Source: Actinomadura sp. KC345 | GTDB taxonomy: Bacteria > Actinomycetota > Actinomycetes > Streptosporangiales > Streptosporangiaceae | DNA: 32,368 nt | Assembly (NCBI RefSeq): GCF_004348515.1 | Contig: NZ_SMKH01000057.1 | Span: 1 to 32,368, forward strand | Direction: 5' to 3' | In this document: piece by piece, positions 1 to 11,624 of the stretch | Layout: every line of letters begins with the position of its first letter | Numbering within the stretch: the first letter of the stretch is position 1 | Notes under the pieces: generated by a model | Database searches by the model: none | The model's input: the letters and a program-made list of their open reading frames with translations, nothing else | What the model was told of the DNA's origin: nothing | Position numbers and translations under genes: made by a program

Positions 1-2424
1 GCCGCCGCCTCCGCCGTCACCCCCGCCGCCGGCTCCGCCGCCGCGCCCGGGACCTCTGCTCACGTGCAGGGTGATGGTCACGCCGGGCTCCGCCGAGCCG
101 GGGCCGGGCGACATCCCGGCCACGGTGCCGCTGTCGTACCGGCGGGACCTGACGCGCTCGCCGACGCGGGTCTGGAATCCGGCGGCGCGGAGCCTGGCGA
201 CGGCGGCGCCCACCTCCATGCCGCGCACGTCGGGCACGGTGACGCGCTCCTCGCCCGAGCCCCGGCTGAAGAACGAGGACGGCGGCCGGCGGAACGAGCC
301 CGCGTCCGTGCCCGCCAGCGCCCCGCTCATGCTCTGCTGCCAGATCGGCGCGGGGATCGTCGCCCCGAACACGGAGCCGTAGCACCGGCCGTTCATGCAG
401 AGGCTCTCCATGGGGTGCTTGTATCCGCCGCGCGGATCGCCGACCCAGACGGCCGCGGCCAGGTCCGGGGTGTACCCGGCGAACCAGGCGGCGGAGAAGT
501 TGTCGACCGTGCCGGTCTTGCCCGCGGCGTCGCGGCCGATGCCCATGCCGCGCGCCGTGCCCTTGGTGAGGACGCCGCTCAGGATGTGGTTGACCGCGTC
601 CGCGACGCCCTTGCCGATCACCTGCTCGCAGTCGCGCGGCGGGACCTTCAGCCTCTTCCCCGACGCGTCGGTGATCTGCTTGATCGCGATCGGCTCGCAG
701 TACTCGCCGCGGGCGCCGAACGCCGCGTAGGCCGCCGCGAGCCGCAGCGGGGAGACGGCGTTGAACCCGAGCGTGAACGACGGGTACTGCTCCAGCGGCT
801 CGCCGTTGGCCTGCCTCATCCCGAGCCGCTCGGCCATCTTCACCGTGTCGCAGAGGCCGACCTCCTTCTGCAGTGCCAGGAAGAAGGTGTTGACCGAGTG
901 CTGGGTGCCGGTGACGAGGCTGAACCGCTTGCCGCCCTCGCCGTCGGCGGCGTTGCCCAGCGACGCGGACGGGTCGCCGACGTTCTCGCCGTCGCAGTTG
1001 CGGAACCCGACGGGCGTGTACTCCTCCGGCGCCATCAGCCGGGCGCCGAACGGCATGCCCTCGTCCAAAGCGGCGGCCAGCGTGAACGCCTTGAACGTGG
1101 ATCCGGCCTGCATCCCGATGCTGGAGCCGTGGCTCGCGTCGGCGGCGAAGTTGATCCAGGTCTTGCCGCGCTCCTCGTCCGGGCCGAGCTCGCGGCCGAC
1201 GACCATGGCCTTGATCTCGCCGGTGCCGGGCTCCACCATCGCCTCGGCGGCGGCCTTGTGCGCGGAGTTCTTCGGCGGGACGTGTTCCAGGACGGCCCGC
1301 CGCGCGGCCTTCTGGGCCTTGCGGTCCATGGTGGTGCGGATCGTGAGCCCGCCGCGCTTGAGGAGTTCCTCCCGTTCCTTGGCGGTCGCGCCGAACACCT
1401 TGTTGGTGAGGATCTCGCGCTGGACGTAGTCGCAGAAGAACGGCGCCTTGCTGGACACGCAGCCGCTCTGGACCTCCTGGACGTCCAGCCTCACGGGCTG
1501 GTTCTTGGTCTCCTCCGCCTTGGCGTGCTCGATCCAGCCGAGCTCGGCCATCCGGTCCAGGACGACGTCCCGGCGCTGGCGTGCCTCGCGGGGGTGCTGG
1601 GTCGGGTCGTAGGCGTAGGGGTAGCGGATGACGCCGGCCAGCAGCGCCGCCTCGGCGAGGTTCAGCTCGGAGGCGTGCTTGGAGAAGTAGTGCCGGGACG
1701 CCGCCTCGATGCCGTAGGCGCCGTCGCCGTAGTACGCGATGTTGAGGTAGCGGCGCAGGATCTCGTCCTTGCTGAACCGCTTCTCCACCGCGACCGCGTA
1801 CCGCAGCTCGCGGACCTTGCGCGCGGTGGTGATCTCCTTGGCCGCCTTGCGTTCGCTGTTCGAGTCGGCCTGGGTGAGCAGCAGGTTCTTCACGTACTGC
1901 TGGGTGATGCCGGAACCGCCCTGGGTCACCTCGCCGCTGCTGACGTTGCTGGCGAGGGCGCGCAGCGTGCCCTGCACGTCGATGGCGCCGTGCTCGTAGA
2001 AGCGGCTGTCCTCGATGGCCAGCACGGCCTGCTGCAGGATCGGCGCGATCTTGTCCAGCGGGACGTCCACCCGGTTCTGGTAGAAGAACGTGGCGATGGT
2101 GCGGCCGTCGGCGGCCTGGATCGTGGAGCGCTGCGGGACGCCGGAGGTCGTCAGGCCCTCGGGCTCGGTCTGGAACCAATCCGCGGCGTCGCGGGCGCCG
2201 ACGCCGGCCGTGCACGCGGTGGGCAGCAGCATGAGCGCGACGAGCAACCCGGCGACGCCGCCCAGTCCCCCCAGCCCGCGCAGGGCGCGGAGCTTCTCTT
2301 CACGTGTCGTGGACCCGGTGAGCACCCGGCGGGAACGGCGGGGCGCGGCAGGTTCGGCGGGCTCGGCGGAACCGCCGTCCTCCGCGTCCGAGTCACCCGC
2401 GTCACTTCCGGCCCCAGGCAGCAC
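1..2424 (-). CDS. Bifunctional penicillin-binding protein (GT51 + transpeptidase + PASTA), 3' end cut by window
   Basis: Class A penicillin-binding protein that polymerises lipid II and cross-links peptidoglycan outside the membrane. The frame is open to the window edge, so only 808 residues are visible. An acidic cytoplasmic N-terminus is followed by a membrane anchor (about 50-67). The glycosyltransferase motif EDSRFYEHG has its catalytic Glu near 138. The transpeptidase shows S442-T-F-K445, an SVN motif and K636-T-G-T. A C-terminal PASTA repeat (VTVPDVRG) follows, then a Gly-rich tail that runs off the window. The GTG at 2424 is my chosen start; it has no clear Shine-Dalgarno, but TACGCT lies 6 nt upstream, so a leaderless message is possible. 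GTG at 2325 is an alternative start. The gene lies downstream of mazG on the same strand with an 82-nt gap. Family assignment is sure; the start is not. Confidence 0.93.
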   Translation of the reverse strand, partial: MLPGAGSDAGDSDAEDGGSAEPAEPAAPRRSRRVLTGSTTREEKLRALRGLGGLGGVAGLLVALMLLPTACTAGVGARDAADWFQTEPEGLTTSGVPQRSTIQAADGRTIATFFYQNRVDVPLDKIAPILQQAVLAIEDSRFYEHGAIDVQGTLRALASNVSSGEVTQGGSGITQQYVKNLLLTQADSNSERKAAKEITTARKVRELRYAVAVEKRFSKDEILRRYLNIAYYGDGAYGIEAASRHYFSKHASELNLAEAALLAGVIRYPYAYDPTQHPREARQRRDVVLDRMAELGWIEHAKAEETKNQPVRLDVQEVQSGCVSSKAPFFCDYVQREILTNKVFGATAKEREELLKRGGLTIRTTMDRKAQKAARRAVLEHVPPKNSAHKAAAEAMVEPGTGEIKAMVVGRELGPDEERGKTWINFAADASHGSSIGMQAGSTFKAFTLAAALDEGMPFGARLMAPEEYTPVGFRNCDGENVGDPSASLGNAADGEGGKRFSLVTGTQHSVNTFFLALQKEVGLCDTVKMAERLGMRQANGEPLEQYPSFTLGFNAVSPLRLAAAYAAFGARGEYCEPIAIKQITDASGKRLKVPPRDCEQVIGKGVADAVNHILSGVLTKGTARGMGIGRDAAGKTGTVDNFSAAWFAGYTPDLAAAVWVGDPRGGYKHPMESLCMNGRCYGSVFGATIPAPIWQQSMSGALAGTDAGSFRRPPSSFFSRGSGEERVTVPDVRGMEVGAAVARLRAAGFQTRVGERVRSRRYDSGTVAGMSPGPGSAEPGVTITLHVSRGPGRGGGAGGGGDGGGGG

Positions 2425-2506
2425 GCGCTTAGCGTAGACGTGCGTTCCCGGCCGGACTACCCCATCGGGGGTGTTCCGGTTGATATCGCCCGGACCATCG
2501 TTCGAC

Positions 2507-3493
2507 TCAGCCCTGCGGCGCTCGTCGTTCCCAGGCACGGACACGATCACGAAATACCCGGGATACCGCCCGCAACTCGGACTCGGGATCGGCTCCTCGC
2601 TCCGCCGCCTCCCGGACCAGCTCGAACAGCCGTACGCCCAGGTCGTTCCCCGTTCCGGCGAGATCGGCCGCGAGATCGTTCCCGAGGTCGGCAGGCGCGT
2701 CCAGCCGCGCCGCGCGCCGCTGGAGTTGCGCGGCGAGCGACAGCGAGGGCTGCCCCATCGGCACCCCGTCGAGCGCCGACGCGTCCGCGCCGCTCTTCTC
2801 CGCCCGCTCGGCCGCCTTGATCTGCTCCCAGTTGGCGTTGACCTCGTCGGCGCCGGAGACCGTCACGTCCCCGAACACGTGCGGATGGCGGCGGACGAGC
2901 TTGTCGACGATCGCGCCCGCCACGTCGTCGATGGTGAACGCGGTCTCGTCGTCGCGCTCGGCGGCCACGACCGAGTGGAACGCGACCTGCATCAGCACGT
3001 CGCCCAGTTCCTCGCGCAGCGCGCCGTAGTCGCCGGACTCGACGGTGTCGAGAACCTCGTAGGCCTCCTCCAGCAGGTACGGGACGAGGGTGGCGTGCGT
3101 CTGCTTGCGGTCCCACGGGCATTCGCGGCGCAGCGTGTCCATCACCGAGACGAGGTCGAGCAGGCGCGCTCCGGGCAGGTCGTAGGACCCGTGCAGGACC
3201 TCCACGTCCAGGGGGTCGTGCACGACCAGGGCCCCGATCTCGCGCATCAGCGGCTCGTCGCCGTCGGGTGCGGCGACCCACAGGACGTCCTCGTTCCGGG
3301 CGTCCGCCACCAGCCGCGACGCGTCGGGCGCCGGCACCGTCTCCGGAGCGATCCCGGCGTCGCCGAGGGACGGCAGCAGCGGGTGGCCGTCGCGCAGGCG
3401 GACGGTGGCGGCCGACCGCAGCGCGTCCCAGGCGCGCCAGGTCAGCAGCCCGGGGGCCACCCGGTGCGTGGTGGCGAGCAGTGTCAGGCTCAT
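2507..3493 (-). CDS. mazG: Nucleoside triphosphate pyrophosphohydrolase MazG
   Basis: Cytoplasmic hydrolase that converts NTPs, including damaged or non-canonical ones, to NMP and pyrophosphate. The 328-residue protein has an N-terminal part of about 100 residues resembling the degenerate tetrapyrrole-methylase-like region of actinobacterial MazG. The all-alpha catalytic domain then starts at ECPWD (near 124). The metal-binding EExxE lies at 142-146 and its partner ExxD at 162-165. A second, weaker MazG-like half follows (KLVRRHPHVFGD, NWEQIKAAE). The ATG at 3493 is preceded by a GAGG and lies only 5 nt after the stop of the lipoprotein gene, so the two are almost certainly co-transcribed with mfd. 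Length and motifs fit the family; active-site acids appear intact. Confidence 0.95.
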   Translation of the reverse strand: MSLTLLATTHRVAPGLLTWRAWDALRSAATVRLRDGHPLLPSLGDAGIAPETVPAPDASRLVADARNEDVLWVAAPDGDEPLMREIGALVVHDPLDVEVLHGSYDLPGARLLDLVSVMDTLRRECPWDRKQTHATLVPYLLEEAYEVLDTVESGDYGALREELGDVLMQVAFHSVVAAERDDETAFTIDDVAGAIVDKLVRRHPHVFGDVTVSGADEVNANWEQIKAAERAEKSGADASALDGVPMGQPSLSLAAQLQRRAARLDAPADLGNDLAADLAGTGNDLGVRLFELVREAAERGADPESELRAVSRVFRDRVRAWERRAPQG

Positions 3494-3498
3494 GCGCC

Positions 3499-4170
3499 TC
3501 AGATACCCGAATCGGGGTTGGAAAGCCGGTGGTCGACGGGACCGACCTGGAACTTGCCCGGGTCATAGGTCCCGTAGCGCGGGTTGACCTCGATCTCCAT
3601 GCCGTTTGCGGTGCTCCGGAACAGCTCGTTCCACTTCTGCCCGGCCTGCTGCGTCGCGGGGCTCATCGGGTTCATCCGGTCGGCCCCGAAACGCTCCATG
3701 ATCGCGACCTGCGTGGCGACCAGGCGCGCCAGGTCACGGGTCTGCTCGCGGGGCAGCCCGCTCGCCAGCGTGATCGACGCGGCCCCGGCCTCCTTGTTCA
3801 GCTCGCCGACGGTCTCGTCGACCCGCGCCCCGGTGATCTCGATCCCGGCCTCGTCGGCCACCTCGGCGGCGACCCGGAAGTTGATCAGCAGGGTCAGCGC
3901 GCCCCGCACGTCGGAGTCGGAGTCGGCGGCCAGCTGCGGCGCCGGGTTCTGCGGGCCGGCCCGCAGCTCGTTCGCAGCCGGGTCCGTCCGGAACTGCTCC
4001 CGCCAGTCGCGGACGGTCTGGCTGAGTTCGGTGACGGTGATGCGGTCGTCACCGACGAGGGCGGCGGTGCCCGGCTTCTGCGTACCGCCGCAGCCGGCCA
4101 GCGCGCCGGCCGCCACCACGGCGGCCACGGCGACCTTCACGGCCTTCCCGGACACGGGCTTACCGAACAC
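3499..4170 (-). CDS. SurA N-terminal-like lipoprotein
   Basis: Predicted lipid-anchored extracytoplasmic protein of 223 residues. A basic N-terminus and a hydrophobic Ala/Val stretch end in the lipobox LAGC, which is followed by GGTQ. The mature part begins with AALVGDDRITVTEL, the pattern that opens SurA/PrsA-type chaperone N-domains, followed by helical segments. It ends in a VNPRYGTYD segment that I recall from actinobacterial members. No peptidyl-prolyl isomerase (parvulin) domain is visible, so a holdase-like role is inferred only. GTG at 4170 was chosen because a GGGA lies about 8 nt upstream; GTG at 4155 would also leave a usable signal peptide. A longer in-frame start at 4275 would overlap mfd by 64 nt and add an implausible Arg/Gly-rich leader. 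It sits between mfd and mazG. Confidence 0.85.
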   Translation of the reverse strand: MFGKPVSGKAVKVAVAAVVAAGALAGCGGTQKPGTAALVGDDRITVTELSQTVRDWREQFRTDPAANELRAGPQNPAPQLAADSDSDVRGALTLLINFRVAAEVADEAGIEITGARVDETVGELNKEAGAASITLASGLPREQTRDLARLVATQVAIMERFGADRMNPMSPATQQAGQKWNELFRSTANGMEIEVNPRYGTYDPGKFQVGPVDHRLSNPDSGI

Positions 4171-4211
4171 AGAGGGATCCCATCTCGTCGACCAGTCGGG
4201 GCCGCGCCAGC

Positions 4212-7754
<3,543 letters not shown>

Positions 7755-7802
7755 GTTCGCCCGCAACTTCGTGTTCACCCCGAGGCAGGGCAGCCCGAAA
7801 AG

Positions 7803-7824
7803 CCGGAATCCGCGCGGACTCCGG
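7803..7824. promoter_or_regulatory. 22-bp near-perfect inverted repeat upstream of mfd
   Basis: Two 11-bp half-sites, ccggaatccgc and gcggactccgg, abut with no spacer and are complementary at 10 of 11 positions. The centre lies about 60 bp upstream of the chosen mfd ATG, in the 238-bp gap between divergent mfd and the methyltransferase gene. It could be an operator or a leader hairpin. It does not resemble the actinobacterial LexA box. The rest of the gap holds no clear gene. Confidence 0.4.
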
Positions 7825-7992
7825 TACCGCATACCAGACTACGCGCCCGCGAGGAGCGCCCGTTCACAAGACTCAGCAGCTCGCGGGGATCTCACAGGCG
7901 ATGACGCGAGCGAGCACGCAGCGCGACACGGCCATTACCAAGAAACAGCAAATAGCGGACGGAGCGCAGTCGTTCAATTACGCTGCGAAGTT

Positions 7993-8889
7993 GTGACCGA
8001 TCTGCGTACGCCGCCGATCAGCGACGGCGATCTCTTCTCCGAACGCGCTCGCCAGTACGCCCTAGAGAAGCCCCTGCAGCGGATCCACATCCTGGAGGCG
8101 GGCTGCGGCTGGGGCACGGGCCTGGACCTGGGCGACCGCGAACACGTCGCCACGGGGGTCGACCTGGACCTCCCCGACCTGCGCGCCTACACCTGCGAGC
8201 GGCCCGACCTCGACACCTGGCATCTCGGCGACCTGCGCACCGTCCCGCTGCCGCCGCGCGCCTACGACATCGTCCACGCCTCGTACCTGATCGAGCGCGT
8301 GCCGCACGCCGAACTCGTCCTCGACCGGTTCGTCGCGGCTCTGAAGCCCGGCGGGCTGCTGCTGATCCATCTGCGCGACCGCAACACCGCGTACGGCTTC
8401 CTGGACCGGGCGCTCCCGCGGTGGGTGCACGCCTCCGGCCGCCGCCGGCGCCGCGCCCGTCCGGGGCGGGGGGCCCGCGGGGCGCACGCCCGCGTTCCCT
8501 ACGCGCCCGGGGAGGACGCGCCCCGGGCCCAGCCGGAAGGCGGCACCGAGCACGGTGGCCGCGAGGCCGGCTCCACGGGCGCCGAGGCCCCCGCCCGGCC
8601 GGCCGCGCGCGGGCCTCGGCCGGTGGTCAGGACGAGCCCGCCCCCGGCGATCTACGACAGGATCGCGGCCCGCTCGGGCATCCAGTGGTACTGCGTGATG
8701 CGCGGGCTGGTGATCTCCGAGGAGTACACGTCCCGGCAGGCCATCGACGCGCTCGGGGCCGGAACCGGCCCCGCCGAGCTGCTGTGCCGCCTGGTGTCGG
8801 CGCTCAGCAGGGGGCGCCTCACCGCAGACCACAGCGAGGTCACGTTCGTCATCCGCAAGCCCGAGAACCGTTTCGCCCGGGTCATCTGA
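7993..8889 (+). CDS. Class I SAM-dependent methyltransferase with low-complexity insert
   Basis: Small cytoplasmic Rossmann-fold methyltransferase of 298 residues; substrate unknown. Motif I is ILEAGCGWGTG (about 34-44), the acidic residue after beta-2 is in GVDLD, motif IV is YDIVHASYLIE, and LKPGGLLLIHLRDR is the post-motif strand. Right after the core, residues about 147-215 form a stretch very rich in Arg, Gly, Ala and Pro that is unlikely to fold. Recognisable sequence then resumes (IQWYCVMRGLVISEEYT) and the protein ends with EVTFVIRKPENRFARVI. This suggests a linker expansion inside the C-terminal part. GTG at 7993 has GCGAAG just upstream; longer in-frame extensions run into mfd and lack family character. 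The next gene (sulfate activation) starts 118 nt downstream. Confidence 0.8.
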   Translation: MTDLRTPPISDGDLFSERARQYALEKPLQRIHILEAGCGWGTGLDLGDREHVATGVDLDLPDLRAYTCERPDLDTWHLGDLRTVPLPPRAYDIVHASYLIERVPHAELVLDRFVAALKPGGLLLIHLRDRNTAYGFLDRALPRWVHASGRRRRRARPGRGARGAHARVPYAPGEDAPRAQPEGGTEHGGREAGSTGAEAPARPAARGPRPVVRTSPPPAIYDRIAARSGIQWYCVMRGLVISEEYTSRQAIDALGAGTGPAELLCRLVSALSRGRLTADHSEVTFVIRKPENRFARVI

Positions 8890-9007
8890 GCGTCGCCGGG
8901 AGCGGGGCGAAGGTGCGTGCGTCCAGGCCGGCGCAGTATTTTTCCTGCGGAAACTCCCTGTACACGGACCAGCCCGGCCACCGCGCCGGGCGGGATCGGA
9001 GATCGCG

Positions 9008-10489
9008 GTGACCGCCGAACCCGGCCTTCCCGACACGCTGCGCGACCTGCCCGCCTGGGCTCCGGGCCCGGTGGAGCTCGCCGATCTGGAGCTGATCCTC
9101 GCCGGCGTGTACCGCCCGCTGACCGGCTTCCTCGGCTCGTTCGACACCGCCATGGTGATCGCGGGCGGCCGGCTGGCGGACGGCACCCCGTGGCCGGTCC
9201 CGGTCACGCTGGAGGTGCCGAAGGAGCTGACCGAGCACGAGCGGATCGTCCTCCAGGACCCCGAGGGCGTGCCGCTCGCCGTGCTGCGGGTCACCGAGGT
9301 CTGGCAGGAGCCGACGAGCCAGGGCTGGCGCCTCGCCGGCCCGCTGGAGGCCCTCCGCGCACCGGCGCACGGCCCCTTCCACGGCCTGCGCCGCCGCCCC
9401 GACGAACTCGGCGCCCGCGAGGGGAACGTGCTGGGCGTCGCCACCCGCGAACCCCTCCACCGCAAGCAGCTCGGCCAGCTCCGGCAGGTCGCCGAGCGGC
9501 TCGGCGCCCGCGTGCTCGTCCTGCCGGTCATGGGCGGCGAGCACGACGAGTCGCTCGTCCGTGCCCTGCTGGGCGTGCGCAAGGAGCTTCCGGACGGCAC
9601 CGAGATCATCCCCGTGCCGCTCCCCCCGCGCGGCGACGGCGACGCGCGGCAGGAGCGCGACGTGCTGCTGCACGCCCACGTCGCCGCCGCGTACGGCGCC
9701 ACCCACCTGCTCGCCGACCGCGAGGTCGAGGACACCGCGATCCCGGTCGCCGTGCCCGAGCCGTGGGCGTACGACGCCGACGTGGAGGTCTGGCGGCCGG
9801 TCGCGCGGATCGAGCCCGACCACGTCCAGGCCGAGCTGACCCCCGAGCGGCTCGGCGAGCTGCTGGACGCCGGCGAACCCGTCCCCGACTGGTTCACCCC
9901 TCCCGCCGTCGCCGCCGAGCTGGCGCTGGCACGCCCACCGAAGCTGTCGCGCGGCATCACGGTGTTCTTCACGGGCCTGTCCGGCTCCGGGAAGTCCACG
10001 GTCGCGCGCGGCCTCGCCGACGCCCTGATCGAGCGCGGCGGCCGGACGGTCACGCTGCTGGACGGCGACGTCGTGCGGCGGATGCTGTCGGCCGGACTGA
10101 CCTTCTCCCGCGCCGACCGGGACCTCAACATCCGGCGGATCGGATTCGTCGCCGCGGAGATCACCCGGCACGGGGGCACCGCGATCTGCGCGCCGATCGC
10201 CCCGTACGCGGCGACCCGCGCGGAGGTGCGCCGGATGGTGTCCGCCGTGGGCGACTTCATCCTCGTGCACGTCGCGACGCCGCTGGAGGAATGCGAGCGC
10301 CGCGACCGCAAGGGCCTGTACGCCAAGGCGCGGGCGGGGCTGATCCCCGAGTTCACCGGCATCTCCGACCCCTACGAGGAGCCGGAGGACGCCGATCTGA
10401 CGCTCGACACGTCCCGGATGGCGCCGGACGAGGCGGTCGGCAAGGTGATCGAGCTGCTAACGGAGGGCGGCTGGGTACGGCCCGGATAG
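9008..10489 (+). CDS. cysC: ATP-sulfurylase-like / adenylylsulfate kinase fusion (PAPS synthesis)
   Basis: Fusion protein of 493 residues. The C-terminal APS kinase phosphorylates adenylylsulfate to PAPS, the universal sulfate donor. It looks intact: P-loop GLSGSGKST (323-331), LDGDVVRRML, FSRADRDLNIRRIGFVA, and KGLYAKARAGLIPEFTGI. The N-terminal part is recognisably ATP sulfurylase (ADLELILAGVYRPLTGFL; LADGTPWPVPVTLEV; a PDWFTPPAV linker). Its active-site motifs are eroded, however: the expected QxRNPxHxxH reads ATREPLHRKQ (145-154) and the expected GRDHAG position reads ADREVE (236-241). The sulfurylase half is therefore probably non-catalytic or altered. GTG at 9008 follows GGAG at good spacing. 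In this locus it could feed the sulfotransferase at 21456-22349. Confidence 0.88.
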   Translation: MTAEPGLPDTLRDLPAWAPGPVELADLELILAGVYRPLTGFLGSFDTAMVIAGGRLADGTPWPVPVTLEVPKELTEHERIVLQDPEGVPLAVLRVTEVWQEPTSQGWRLAGPLEALRAPAHGPFHGLRRRPDELGAREGNVLGVATREPLHRKQLGQLRQVAERLGARVLVLPVMGGEHDESLVRALLGVRKELPDGTEIIPVPLPPRGDGDARQERDVLLHAHVAAAYGATHLLADREVEDTAIPVAVPEPWAYDADVEVWRPVARIEPDHVQAELTPERLGELLDAGEPVPDWFTPPAVAAELALARPPKLSRGITVFFTGLSGSGKSTVARGLADALIERGGRTVTLLDGDVVRRMLSAGLTFSRADRDLNIRRIGFVAAEITRHGGTAICAPIAPYAATRAEVRRMVSAVGDFILVHVATPLEECERRDRKGLYAKARAGLIPEFTGISDPYEEPEDADLTLDTSRMAPDEAVGKVIELLTEGGWVRPG

Positions 10490-10553
10490 CGCCCCGGCAA
10501 CCCCATCCGACGTAGATCGCCCATCCTGTCCCGTTTGTACCGGGGAACCCGGG

Positions 10554-10583
10554 TTACGACTCCGGCGTGCGGTGCCCTACGGT
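10554..10583 (+). promoter_or_regulatory. Possible promoter upstream of the TauE/SafE gene
   Basis: TTACGA (10554-10559) and TACGGT (10578-10583) are separated by 18 bp, a fair match to actinobacterial housekeeping promoters. Transcription would start near 10590, giving a leader of about 27 nt to the ATG at 10617. It is the only convincing pair in the 127-bp gap after the APS kinase gene. Assignment is by eye only. Confidence 0.35.
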
Positions 10584-10616
10584 GGACCGCGAAATTCCCT
10601 ACAAAGCTGATAGGCC

Positions 10617-11624
10617 ATGCCGATGGACTTTGATTGGGCGATGGCGCTGGGCTCGTTCCTCGTCGCCATCATCGTCGGGCTGACCGGCATGGGCGGAGGC
10701 GCCCTGATGACGCCGATGCTCGTGACGTTCTTCGGGGTCAGCCCGATGGCCGCCGTGTCCAGCGACCTGGTCGCCGCCGCGGTGATGAAGCCCGTCGGCA
10801 GCGCCGTCCACTTCCGCCAGGGCACGATCAACATGCGGCTCGTCGGCTGGCTCTGCGCCGGCTCGGTGCCCGCCGCGTTCTCCGGCGTCCTGATAGCGCG
10901 GGCCATCGGGCACGGCGGCCAGGTCGAGGACGTCATCAGCATCGCGATGGGCGTCGCGCTGATGATCGCGGCGGGCGGGCTCGTGCTGCGCGCCTACATC
11001 TCCCACCGGCAGCGCTCCAGGGCCCCGGAGGGCGAAGACCCGGAGGGCGGGGACGGCACCCCCGAGATCAAGGTCCGCCCCCTGCCGACCGTGCTGGTCG
11101 GCATCGTCGGAGGGGTCGTCGTCGGCATCACCTCGGTCGGCTCCGGCTCCCTGATCATCGTCGCGCTGCTGGCCCTCTACCCGGCGCTGAAGGCCAACCA
11201 GCTCGTCGGCACCGACCTCCTGCAGGCCGTCCCGCTGGTGTTCGCGGCCGCCATCGGGCACCTGCTGTTCGGCGACTTCCGGATGGAGGTCACCGCCGCC
11301 CTCCTCGTCGGCTCCATCCCCGGCGTCTACCTCGGCTCGAAGATCTCCTCGCGGGCGCCGAGCGCGCTCATCCGCCGCTTCCTGGTCCTGGTCCTCGTCG
11401 CGTCCTCTCTGAAGATGTTCGGCATGGAGCCCGGCCCGCTCGGGGTGACGCTCCTCGTGCTCATCGCCGCCGCCGCTGCCGGCTGGCTCGTACTGCGCCG
11501 CCGCGCCGCCCGCAACGGCGATACGCTGCCCTCTCGGGCCGCCTCCCCCGGCGGATCCGGTGCGTCAGGAGAGCCCGGTGCGTCAGGAGAGCAGGGCAAG
11601 CGTGGACCAACGATGGCCGCATGA
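10617..11624 (+). CDS. TauE/SafE family membrane permease
   Basis: Integral membrane protein of 335 residues from the sulfite exporter TauE/SafE (former DUF81) family, which moves sulfite, sulfonates or related anions. The two-fold repeat is plain: an N-terminal half opening with ALGSFLVAIIVGLTGMGGGAL and a second half opening with VGIVGGVVVGITSVGSGSL. Each half holds about four membrane helices. A hydrophilic cytoplasmic linker (about 125-155) separates them, and an extra C-terminal helix plus a Gly/Ser tail follow. Position after the PAPS-forming enzyme suggests a sulfur-related substrate, but the family is broad. ATG at 10617 is used; ATG at 10623 has better spacing from an AGG. The last 23 nt overlap the glycosyltransferase gene, so translation is probably coupled. 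Confidence 0.85.
   Translation: MPMDFDWAMALGSFLVAIIVGLTGMGGGALMTPMLVTFFGVSPMAAVSSDLVAAAVMKPVGSAVHFRQGTINMRLVGWLCAGSVPAAFSGVLIARAIGHGGQVEDVISIAMGVALMIAAGGLVLRAYISHRQRSRAPEGEDPEGGDGTPEIKVRPLPTVLVGIVGGVVVGITSVGSGSLIIVALLALYPALKANQLVGTDLLQAVPLVFAAAIGHLLFGDFRMEVTAALLVGSIPGVYLGSKISSRAPSALIRRFLVLVLVASSLKMFGMEPGPLGVTLLVLIAAAAAGWLVLRRRAARNGDTLPSRAASPGGSGASGEPGASGEQGKRGPTMAA
11557..11592 (+). repeat. Perfect 18-bp tandem duplication at the start of the wecG-like gene
   Basis: Two identical copies of ccggtgcgtcaggagagc lie end to end, finishing 9 nt before the chosen GTG of the glycosyltransferase gene. In the permease frame they encode repeated GASGE. In the glycosyltransferase frame they encode repeated VRQES, so each copy offers a possible GTG start. 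The 9-mer CGGTGCGTC recurs at the same 18-bp spacing at 18731-18757. Confidence 0.9.

Noticed and set aside
2431..2436. TACGCT as a recurring -10 element (also 7979-7984 and 18600-18605)
   Set aside because: No acceptable -35 was found at 16-19 bp in any of the three places, so I do not list them as promoters.
64..2820. Open frame of 918 codons on the plus strand opposite the PBP and mazG
   Set aside because: It runs across two well-supported minus-strand genes and has the Gly/Arg/Leu bias of an antisense frame; no domain could be seen.
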